A DNA stretch of 40,902 nucleotides, taken from positions 1-40,902 of the forward strand of contig JAQGDQ010001442.1 in assembly GCA_030141605.1 (NCBI GenBank), written 5' to 3'. How positions within the stretch are numbered: the first letter of the stretch is position 1; every line of letters begins with the position of its first letter. Below the pieces are notes generated by a model that saw only the letters and a list, made by a program, of their open reading frames with translations, ran no database searches and was not told the DNA's origin. The translations under genes were made by a program, and so were the position numbers. The stretch comes from Tubiluchus corallicola (lineage: Eukaryota; Priapulida; Priapulimorpha; Priapulimorphida; Tubiluchidae). This document shows, piece by piece, positions 1 to 40,902 of this stretch.

Positions 1-11
1 AATTTTTTATA

Positions 12-346
12 GGAATTACAGGGATATAATCGAATTTTTAATATAATTTTCACCGAATGTAACAATTATTAAAAAATAACTTTGATATATGAAAGTTTCA
101 CCGAATTCTACAGTGTTGATAGTGTACAACAGTAGTGATTAGAGCCATCTAGGAAAACAGGATATTGTAAAATTACAGGAATTATAGGGAAATATTCGAA
201 TTTTTAATATAATAATACAATTAATAAAAAATAACTTTGATATATGGAAGTTTCACCGATTTCTGCAGTGTTGGTAGTGTACAACAGTAGTGACTAGAGC
301 CGTCTAGGAAAACAGGATATTGTAAAATTACAGGAATTACTAACCG
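12..346. repeat. Tandem duplication, unit about 165 bp, cut by left edge
   Basis: Two diverged copies start AGGAATTACAGGG (12) and AGGAATTATAGGG (177); a third start is seen at about 341. Shared blocks include CAACAGTAGTGA and GGAAAACAGGATATTG. It lies in VPS15 intron 20, ending about 25 bp from the exon 20 donor. Confidence 0.85.
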
Positions 347-372
347 ATAACTAAAATTGTTAACAAACTCAC

Positions 373-32339
<31,967 letters not shown>

Positions 32340-32377
32340 GTTTGTTCAACTTGTTACAGTCAATATTTTAATATCAC

Positions 32378-32457
32378 TAGTGATCAGAGTAAGAGTAACA
32401 GTAACACTAGTGATCAGAGTAAGAGTAACAGTAACACTAGTGATGAGAGTAACTTGT
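32378..32457. repeat. 30-bp direct repeat, 2.6 copies, just upstream of the VPS15 ATG
   Basis: The unit is TAGTGATCAGAGTAAGAGTA plus ACAGTAACAC, with starts at 32378, 32408 and 32438. The first two copies are identical. It lies 39-118 bp upstream of the ATG, in the presumed promoter or 5' UTR. Confidence 0.92.
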
Positions 32458-32469
32458 CGCACTCCAGTT

Positions 32470-33560
32470 AGTAATCTGCAACACAAACATAATCATTACA
32501 TTTTATTTTTATGTATTCCTCAGAAATATCAGCTTGGCATGTCTTCAGCCCAGGGGTGTGCAAATTGCGACCCGCCGAGAGAATTTGTGCAGCCCACGAA
32601 GAGATTTGTCTACCTAACGAAAGTACGAGCCAGGCGATTAATTGAGTGTATCCAGCTAAAGTCCGTACCACGATCCCAAAGATTGCGCGGGTAGTTTTTT
32701 CTACTAGATCGGATGCCATTAACCCTTACAAGACGGTTGTAGCTTAATAACACTGTACTACACAGACTGTGTGCTACACATTACTAATATGCATTGTAAT
32801 GAAATTACCACTATCTGTCCCGAAAGTAGAAATATATGGTTTGTAATATAAATTTTAATAACTTTTAAAATAGTTTCTTGAGTGTAGCAGTAATGATGTA
32901 CGCAGGTCGGATGCAAAAAAATCGTTATTAGGTCTTTCTGTACTTGGCTCCTTGATCAAACTGCCTGTGTCCCGCAGGAATTGCGGGAATGTTTAATGTG
33001 GCCTGACTAGTCAGATAATTTGCACACCCCAGCTTTAGCCCATATACAGAATGTGTAGCAATAGGTAAGCTATTCCAGAGACATGCAGTACAGACAGAAA
33101 AAGCTTTTTCACCATAGAATACTATATCAGGGATTGGCTGATGCAAATTAATTTGTTCATTATCATTAGAATGAAGTGTTTGACTTATGTTGCAGCGTAT
33201 TAAAAGATCAGTAAGGCAGGCAGGTGCCAAACCACGTAGTATTTTGTAGGTGATACAAAGAATTTTAAACTGAATTCGGAACTTTATCGGCTACCAATGT
33301 AACTCTCTTAGAATGGGTGCAATGTGATCATATTTTCTAGTTTTCATAATGAGACGGGCAGCAGAGTTCTGAATTAGTTGGAGTTTGCAATTTTCATGTT
33401 CAGGGAGTCCAAAAATAAACTATTGCAATAATCAAGTTTGGACGTTATGAAGGCATGTACGAGTTTTTCAGTTGTTTGGTGGTTGAAAATATGTCTAACT
33501 TTTCCAATTTTCCACAAAATCAATGATACTGACCAACTAAGGTTTGCTGTACATGGTTTG
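32470..33560 (-). pseudogene. L2/CR1-like LINE relic, split by a hAT MITE
   Basis: The minus strand reads LVHAFITSKLDYCNS, a frameshift, LQLIQNSAARLIMKTRKYDH, LRELHW then a stop, QFKILCITYKILRGLAPACL, and ACLWNSLPIATHSVYGLK. This is the C-terminal reverse-transcriptase region of L2/CR1-type LINEs. It continues past the hAT insertion (32551-33032) as TCQADISEEYIK. Broken by one frameshift and one stop. Its 3' end lies about 130 bp from the VPS15 ATG, in the same orientation. Confidence 0.9.
32551..33032. mobile_element. hAT MITE family 2, copy 3, nested in the LINE
   Basis: 482 bp. Left end CAGGGGTGTGCAAATTGCGA, right end AATTTGCACACCCCAG. The 8-bp duplication is CTTCAGCC (32543-32550) and CTTTAGCC (33033-33040), 7 of 8 matching. 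It interrupts the LINE frame. Confidence 0.92.
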
Positions 33561-35527
33561 ACATAGTAGTATAAAAAAGTGTCAAAAGTTACTTAAGATT
33601 TTTTACAATTTCAGAAGGCATGACACTGACGTGACCAAGATGATTTTACCATACAGATATCTATTAAAATGCATCTCAAAACAGTGGTAAAATGCTACAT
33701 ATTTTAGGTTATTTGGGGCTACAGCGTCATATCAAACAATGATTTCAAATAAACTACGCGTTGTACATAATCAAGTAGACAAGCAGTTACGTGCAATCAA
33801 GCAAGCGATAATTCAAGTAGCATAACAGGTGACATTTTTTGCGCAGCCTGGCTTTGCATAAAAAAGTAATGACATTGCCAATTGTGAATGGACAGATTCC
33901 GCATGCAGCCACGCCTTGGAAGACAAGAAAATGGGTATGCGAAGTAGGTTTCAGGAAAATTACCTTAAAAAATTATATTACTTTACAGAAATTTTACGCA
34001 CATATCGCACTTGCGTTGAAAGGATTTTTTGTTTGTTTTCATTTTAAATTTCCTGTGACACTGTTCCGATCACGTGATAACATGACCATATACGCACAAC
34101 ATAAATCAGGGAAAGAAAGGTAAATGTTAAACTATGTCCCAAAAAAACTTTCCATGCAAAGTTATGTTACTTAGCATTTCGCTTACCCCTTGAAAGACTT
34201 ATGTAACTAGAAAAAAATGATAAATTATTTAAAACGTTTTCACCAACTAGTAAAATGTTGATGACTCACCCTCCAGGGTGGTCTACTCATCCTCTGATTA
34301 TTTTTTCAAACTATACAATGTTATCTAAACTTGTTTCAAATGACTTCAAAATGGCTGCACCTAACGGTCATTGCGGGAGTTTAAATTCACATTTTATGAA
34401 GCGATATTGCTGGCGCAAGTCTAATATGCAAAAAGGCTGTATGTAAGTGGTATAAAATTTCAAGACGAATTTTTACAGCTTTACGTAAGAGGGTTTTCTT
34501 GTGCTTTAAGCACCCTGTCCAAAATGTAATGCATGTGAAGTTCACATTGGATATTACCATGAATGCGTTCAGCTGCGCGGCTAAATAATGATGATTTCAC
34601 GAAATGTATAGCCTACCACGATATTGCAATATGAGCGTAAAACTTTAGCCAATATTAGCTGCCCTCCAGCAAATTATATTAGCTGCAATTGCTGGATTAT
34701 TTGAAAAATTTATGTGCATGTATGGACTGCAAGCCACAGCTGACCATTTATTTTAAAAGGCCACCATCTTATAATGTCTCATATTTTGTCAATAGATGTC
34801 ATTATGGATTCACGCAATACGAAACGTACTATTAACAAATGTAGTGAGTCACGAAAAACTATCTACAAAAACTTAACATACATGTAACATAAGATAACAC
34901 TACATTTAGACTCCTTTGTTAAGTCCAGTTTTCAGTTTAGAACTAGAAGCCATGACTACTGCTGCAATTCTGACTTAAGTGTAAGTTGTAACAGATTTTG
35001 GAACCAAGTCTGGGTATAAAGACCAAAAAGCATCGTGTACGCCAAAGGCTGAAATAATGAGTAGTTGTAAAATTGCATTGATAAAAATATCTACGAGTGA
35101 CCATTTGAGAACATACAATATAATATTTTGATGATTTCTACGAATTTCCACATGACTTTGTTGATGTTTCCTTGTGACATCTAGTGGCCAACTTTTGAAC
35201 TATTAGTTCTGTTTACATGTTCGACTGAGTGGCGCCAGTTCTTGACGTAATAAAATAGTGCTTAAACAAGATTAACAAAATTTAGTAACACAGCAACTGT
35301 TTTCAATTTCATTTTTGGCATCTTACTACAAATCCTAAGGTACAAGTACAGCTCAGTTTAAATTGTATTACATTTGCAATATACCTAAAATATAAATGGC
35401 AGAACGAAATAGTCCGGTTTGCGCGCAATATTATTAACGAGTGAGTAATTTGGCCTGTGGACTGTCATTAATTTTAGTTTTATTTTGCGTAAAAAATGTT
35501 TTGTTAAATTGTGCTTGAAGCTTTAAA
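33561..35527. other. Upstream region without recognised features
   Basis: AT-rich. The open frames at 33839-34123 (94 codons) and 34255-34446 (63 codons) have no recognisable family and are of chance length. No array or element end seen. Confidence 0.5.
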
Positions 35528-36712
35528 AGTAAGAGTTTTTAGCTTTTGTATTGTTTTTACTATATTTGCTGTCTAATACTGTACCAAACAAATGCTATGA
35601 TACGTGTCGGCAAGGATTTGAAGTAAGAATTTAAACTTGAAGTAGCACTTGTTCAAATAGCTATAACTCATAAAGTAGATCCTTAATTCCCCACATTATC
35701 TGACACGGTGTCTAGGTGTAGTGGTACCTGCCTGCAGTTGTAGAGAGCATGTGCAGTTTTTTCTTTTAATTTTCTTTTATTATTTCACTCTTCTTAAATC
35801 GCGAGTTAAGGCAGTGACTGTGACTACAGTTTTTGACTCTTCGGTTCTTGATGAAGAACAGACCTGTATTACTGGACCAAATATGAATGTACACTTTTAG
35901 TTTTAGGGCATACATAAAAATTTTTTAGGAAAAAACCAGCCGATCAGCCAAGGAGAAATTAAGTTCGTTTCATCTTCCAACAGGAATTTCTCCTTAAAGA
36001 CTAGAGTCTAGACATAAACATAGACATTTTATTTATCTCCTCATTTACACCAGTATACAAATTGACTACTATTGTTATAGTTATTGATTAAAAAGGATAA
36101 ATTAAGCATAAAGGAAAGAGTTAGGGGGGTGCAGGAGAAAGGGTAGTGAAAGACCAATTGGTCATCGAGTCAGCTACCCTTCTCAGGTTAGTGTAGATTG
36201 TAAAAAATTTGTAGTGCTGCTGTTAACATGAATTTATGGGGAAATACATTAAACATGAAAGCGAAATAACTAAATAAGCTATGCAACAAAGAAATAAAAT
36301 GAAAAATATGAAATGATGATTAACAAAATATGTAAAGCATTTAACTAACTGATTAAAACATAAAACAAACTAGAAAGAAGTCAAACCAAAAAAATAAATA
36401 AATAAAACTTAAATAATAAATCAGTGAATGAAACAAAATATGCATGATAAAACTCAAACAAAATATAATGAAACAAAAATATGCAGCCGTGTTAATCATA
36501 TTATGTTAAGCATAATGATAAAGTACTATGGAACGCAAGAACTAGTGCAGAAAAATGGAGCAAACAAAATATGTAGTGAAATATGAGTATGTGACTAAAT
36601 AGACAATATGGCACAAAAATATAATAAAATCTAATGATAACTGTGAAACAGTGAACAAAATAATTATAATAAAGTGAATATATATGAAGTGAGAAAAGCA
36701 TAATATGTAAGT
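35528..36712 (-). repeat. LINE 3' region plus flank, copy B (inverted match of 18152-19278)
   Basis: About 1.18 kb, reverse complement of copy A. On the minus strand it follows a LINE reading-frame relic (36950-37210), so its first part is probably that LINE's 3' UTR, with the GAGATAAATAAAATGTCTATG tail near 36020-36040. About 470 bp beyond the tail also match copy A. Confidence 0.9.
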
Positions 36713-36949
36713 GGAGCAGGCAAAATTATAAAAAATTATGTATGAGAAAAAAGTGTTGTAGCTGCTGGATTTGTTTGGAGATTATTGTTTACCTTCCCTT
36801 TTCATAGCTGCAAAGAAACAATAATAACAATTTTACACTTTGATGAGAAGATGCACTATGATAATATAATTCTAGTTAATAGATTAGCTCAAGGGTAGTA
36901 CATTAAAACTAACACAGAAGATTTATTAGATTTGATGTTAGCAGAAAAG

Positions 36950-37210
36950 TCACACATGGTAATTAGAAATAAGAAAGGATTTATAGTTAATTATCAATTA
37001 GCTAAAGGTGCCATTTTTTAGTTCATTAGACAGACTGTTCCACAACAAAGCACCTTGATAAGATAGAGATTTTTGGCCTTTGTTGGTATTAAATCTTTGT
37101 ACATAGAAAATTTGGTTAGTGGCAATTCGTGTATGATACTTGTGCATCTGGAATGTAGACTTGAGGTCAAAGTTTATCAGAGAGTTGTGTCTGGATAGTT
37201 GACATTTTCT
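36950..37210 (-). pseudogene. LINE (L2/CR1-like) C-terminal relic
   Basis: The minus strand reads LINFDLKSTFQMHKYHTRIA, then KGQKSLSYQGALLWNSLSNE, LKNGTFS, a stop, LIINYKSFLISNYHV and stop. HTR.A and SLSYQGALLWNSL are marks of LINE C-termini. One in-frame stop; the 5' part is missing. Confidence 0.85.
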
Positions 37211-37214
37211 GCAT

Positions 37215-37485
37215 TAGCTGATTTCACACAAGTGATACTGTACTTTGGTACAGTGCAAACACTGCAGTTACTGAAAGCTTTTTCAAATTTTTCTGTTATA
37301 ACTCATAACTCGACTTTTTAATTTGTCTAAGGTAAACATTTCATATATAATTTTATATGAAAGCCCATTGTTGAGGAGTAGAAACCTACAAAAATTATCA
37401 AATATAATGTAACTGATGGATAGTGAGAACAGTTTTTCATGAACGCATGCAAAATGCATCAAACCCTTACAGTTCTGATGGAGTT
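37215..37485 (+). repeat. Dispersed repeat, second copy (pairs with 7205-7475)
   Basis: TTTCACACAAGTGATACTGT, CAAACACTGCAGTTACTGAA and GGAGTAGAAACCTACAAAAA occur in the same order as in copy 1. Confidence 0.8.
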
Positions 37486-38599
37486 ATACTTGTACGGAAC
37501 CAAAGCACTTGACGGAACTGTGCGGTTCACAGCCCAGCATTTTGCATTTCACAGGTCCCAGCAATGTGGTGCTTGAGATCAAATGGTTTGGTATCAAAAT
37601 TTGTTAAAACATTCATGTAATTAGTTAGTTACTGCTTAGTATGCACTGCAAAGGTTTTAATGAACTTTAGAAACAAAGTAATGCCTGAATTCCTTTGTTT
37701 AGTAAAAATTAAAAAAAGAAATATTTTATAATATTAATTTATATAACTAAATTAGCAATAAATCAAAAAGTATACTTTTCTAAATCATTGACTTTTTAAG
37801 TCTGCTTATTTGCAAAAATTACAAAAATTCCTTCGAAGTCGGCTGTTTCATTTTCTCGCAGAAAACTTGGCTCACAAAGTTGTTGTTGTAACAATGTTGA
37901 AAATATTGGCTACACTAGTGGTAATCGGCTCACTAAACTGTTGAGCTAACCGTGCCATGAAAATGGGCAAATTTAATAAGAAAATGTAGAAGAATGTGAA
38001 AAGAACAAATTTAAAAGTTAAAATTTACAGCAGAAATTTTGATGTGTTTAGCGTATATAATGTTATGATCAAATTATTTATTGCAGCAACCACATTTTCT
38101 TCAATTGCCTTTCTAATGAGTCTTTTCAAGCAACAACTTTATAAATAGCATATGGTATATATAATAAGTTTGGGACGAGTTTATACTTCGTATAATTGTA
38201 ATCGTGGTTATTATCATTTTTCCTATCATCATCACTAGATCAGATGTTGTTTTTGTTTATACTCCCGCTGTTATTGTTGCCACAGCATTTACTGTTGTTG
38301 TTAATGTCATTGCTGTTGTTCTGATAGTGATAAGAATGATGACAAAAAGTCATTGTTATTTAAAACAGGCTGCACCCATTTTTAAAATTTTCAAAAGAAG
38401 ACAGGATAATTTTTTTATACTACCCCATTCTCAAGTCCAATAAAAAATATGCATTTTAGCATCATTAATACTATAAAAGTATTTCTAGTAAATAAATAAT
38501 AGATTAAAAATTTAGTTAACGGTGGGCAAACCCAACTAGTGATGACATCACAAACTGACATAATATTCGACATCAAAAATATTCCACAAGCGTGTTGCC
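37486..38599. other. Upstream region without recognised features
   Basis: AT-rich. A 79-codon plus-strand frame (38204-38443) encodes a hydrophobic V/I-rich stretch from TTGTTGTT-like DNA, with no convincing family. Confidence 0.5.
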
Positions 38600-38715
38600 C
38601 GTGCTTGCAAAAGCAAAAATTGAAATGCAGGCTACTGTGAGAGATTCAGTGTGTTGTATTAAAACTAGACAAGTTTTAAGATAAAATTTTAAATTTACCG
38701 CTGCTCTCACGCATG
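38600..38715. repeat. Dispersed repeat, second copy (inverted match of 8278-8380)
   Basis: TGAGAGATTCAGTGTGTTGT, AAAATTTTAAATTTACCGCT and CTCACGCATGAG match the reverse complement of the copy in intron 15. Confidence 0.75.
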
Positions 38716-39662
38716 AGCCGTCGAACATGTATAGTTCGTCACAAACTAACATAACTGACCTGTTTTTGTGCAATGCGTTTCCGAAATGCAGGCGCTAGTG
38801 CCCTTCTAACTAGCAAATGGCAAAATTCGTGTAACAGCGAAGAACTAGTGTCGTTAACGTGAATTTGTGTTTGTGTGGTAATAATTGTTTTACGCAAGTT
38901 CATTCTTTAAAAAATAGTGCATTTCCTTTCAGTATTTTAAAGAATAGGTTATTTTGAACTACAGTTTAAGATTGGATCCAGTTTTGCTTTAAATGTTTTG
39001 TAGAGGTGCCTTAGTAGCTAGTAGTTGCTAACCACTGACTGTTTACTAAACAATTGGTTGCTCATCATCAACAATCAACATACTTTAAGCACCCAGCCTA
39101 TTATCCTATGGGGAACGTGACGCATAATGCTGAGTTAGATGCTTTAATGGGTTATTAGCTTAATGTGGCTGACTCACAGCTGCCCGGTTAAGTAATATTG
39201 ATTGATTCGGGATGCTGGGCTGGCTGTTATTTATTAGGTTGTGCTGCATATGAGTTACAGAACTCTGCGTGCGTGTGCCTTTCTGAACAAAAGTAGAAAC
39301 ATGTGAGTTTTTTCTTGTCAAACTCTAGTTCTTTAGTTAGTTAACTATGACGAAAATTTTTCAGTTGTTTGAACTTCTTCTTTACAGGATGTGTTCGACT
39401 AAACAGAGTTTTATGTGTGATTGCTTATTTTTCTCAGAAAAAATACTCTATGGCTTGCGCAGTATATAGGGGTGTTTAAGCTCTTTTTGGAAATTTTTTC
39501 GTATGAGGCGAGGCTGGCCATGAAAGAATTTGTTCCTGTCTCACTTCATGAGCTGAAACGATGTCAAGTGGGGGGGGGGAGAGGGAGGGAAACATTTTCA
39601 AAAAAAGTTGTTTTAATTCTTCGCGAATGATTAAAGCTGAATCGTGAAATATTTAAAATCAT
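38716..39662. other. Upstream region without recognised features
   Basis: No array, element end or convincing reading frame. A poly-G run with AGAGGGAGGG lies at about 39571-39590. Confidence 0.5.
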
Positions 39663-40902
39663 TTGAAATCAAAGTTTGTTTATTTCCCACTGGTTTGCAA
39701 TAATGTTTTAAATTTTTTCAATGCGCATTTTTTCACGCTTTGTTTTTTAGTTTGCATTACTAATTATTGTATAATTATTGATTATTGTACAGTCTCTTGA
39801 TTATCGTTCTGATAATTATGGTATAAGCGGCAACACTACTTGGCCGTTAATACTCCGATTTGGCGGAAAATTTGATACTTTTTAGCCTCCAGTGCAATGA
39901 ACATCACACAAAATGGCAATCCTGGCCAAGAGTTAGGCATGGAAAAACATGACCATGTTGTGCGTTCCCCGAAAGAAGGATCTTGTAATAATTATCGGGT
40001 TTTATGTTTTAAATTAAAAAATGTGCATTCACATAACTGCGTCAAGTGTGTATATGAATGTACAAAAAAATTTTGCAAAATTGCCAGCTCCGTGCGCGAC
40101 TAAAGAAAAATTGCCTGGACGATTAGATGGAAACAGAAGTATTTTTATTATCGGGAGGAAAAAGAGCATAATTTTGGACAATTCTTTTTGGTACATTTTG
40201 CGATATAAACGCTCCATTTTTTGCGATGGCCGTTTCCAAGGTTTCTGAGTTTTGACTCTGAAAGTTACAAATGGTAAAGTTGAAGTTGCCGTGGCACATG
40301 AAGAAATGTGTAACTACTTACAACACAGTTGTTTTTATTTAATGAGTTACTAGTTAAATTGAAGAAATTTATCAGCAGGACTTGTTCTCAGTTACAGAAA
40401 GATGCAAAAGTTGTTGAGTGTGTAATATTAACTAGTTAATGCAGTACAAAGTTTTGGTTAGAACAAAATTGAGACTTGGTTAAGATGCTCAAGTTGCAGT
40501 TACTATGACATATTCGATGGAATTGTAGACGTAAGTTGTGGTTGTGGAAATGGATGAGTTGTCACAGTACTAGGTGGTGCTTGGTGATCTAAGTTAAGCA
40601 ATGGTGAGTTTAATCAGTAACTGGATGGGTGCCTAGTGACCACTGGGAAAGCTGCTTTTAGAGAACTCCATCTGCCATACTGCTGTTTAGTTACTTAACT
40701 CATTAGCAGGAAATGAATACATCTAATGCATCTAAGTGTTGCTAGCACATTTACTGGTTCAATAATTAGAGACGATTATCAAGAGACTATACAATAATCA
40801 ATAATTATCCGATAATTTAGTAATGCGAAACTAAAAAACAAAGCGTGAAAAATTTAAAGCATTACTGCTAACCAGTGGGAAATAAACAAACTTTGATTTC
40901 AA
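39663..40902. mobile_element. Inverted-repeat-bounded element, right arm cut by the window edge
   Basis: The left arm 39663-39818 (starting TTGAAATCAAAGTTTGTTTA) is the reverse complement of 40755-40902 at roughly 85% by eye. Shared blocks include TTCACGCTTTGTTTTTTAGT and ATAATTATTGATTATTGTA. The interior holds a 68-codon frame (39897-40103) without a recognisable domain. The layout fits a DNA transposon with long terminal repeats or a foldback element. The outer borders and target duplication are not visible. Confidence 0.6.

Noticed and set aside
38204-38443. Small hydrophobic membrane protein
   Set aside because: The V/I-rich stretch comes from GTTATTGTTG-like low-complexity DNA and no family is recognised.
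39897-40103. Cysteine-containing 68-codon frame as a gene
   Set aside because: No recognisable domain and an ordinary length for chance. It lies in an inverted-repeat-bounded element.

Overview
The window reads as nuclear DNA of an invertebrate animal. It is AT-rich, genes are split by GT-AG introns of 0.5-3.6 kb, and it carries animal-type LINEs (RTE-like and L2/CR1-like), a tRNA-derived SINE, and short non-autonomous hAT-, Tigger/pogo- and piggyBac-like elements. A single-exon rhodopsin-family GPCR and an animal-type VPS15 gene are present. I cannot fix the phylum; sponge, cnidarian, tunicate or mollusc would all fit.

The main gene is VPS15 (PIK3R4), the protein-kinase-like and HEAT/WD40 scaffold subunit of the class III PI3-kinase (VPS34) complex. 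It lies on the minus strand. I placed its first 20 coding exons from the ATG at 32339 down to exon 20 at 373-417. The exons join in frame into 777 codons (2331 nt) covering the N-myristoylation site, the kinase-like domain, the HEAT region and the start of the linker. The WD40 part must lie beyond the left edge. A complete intronless GPCR (3919-4983, plus strand) is nested antisense in VPS15 intron 17.

Almost every long VPS15 intron holds its own, unrelated tandem array: 76-bp (intron 17), 30-bp, CAAGRA and 27-bp (intron 16), 88-bp and 49-bp (intron 13), a 17-bp satellite inside a Tigger-like element plus a TTACC/TTATC tail (intron 12), 83-bp (intron 11), pentanucleotides (intron 8), 51-bp (intron 5), 39-bp (intron 4) and GA/CT (intron 18). 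Several arrays start at an exon border or carry copies of the neighbouring splice site.

Upstream of the VPS15 start (32340 to the right edge) I see no confident gene. There is a 30-bp repeat next to the start, an L2/CR1-like LINE relic split by a hAT element, a LINE relic whose 3' region and flank recur inverted at 18.2-19.3 kb, other dispersed repeats, and the left part of an inverted-repeat-bounded element that runs off the right edge.
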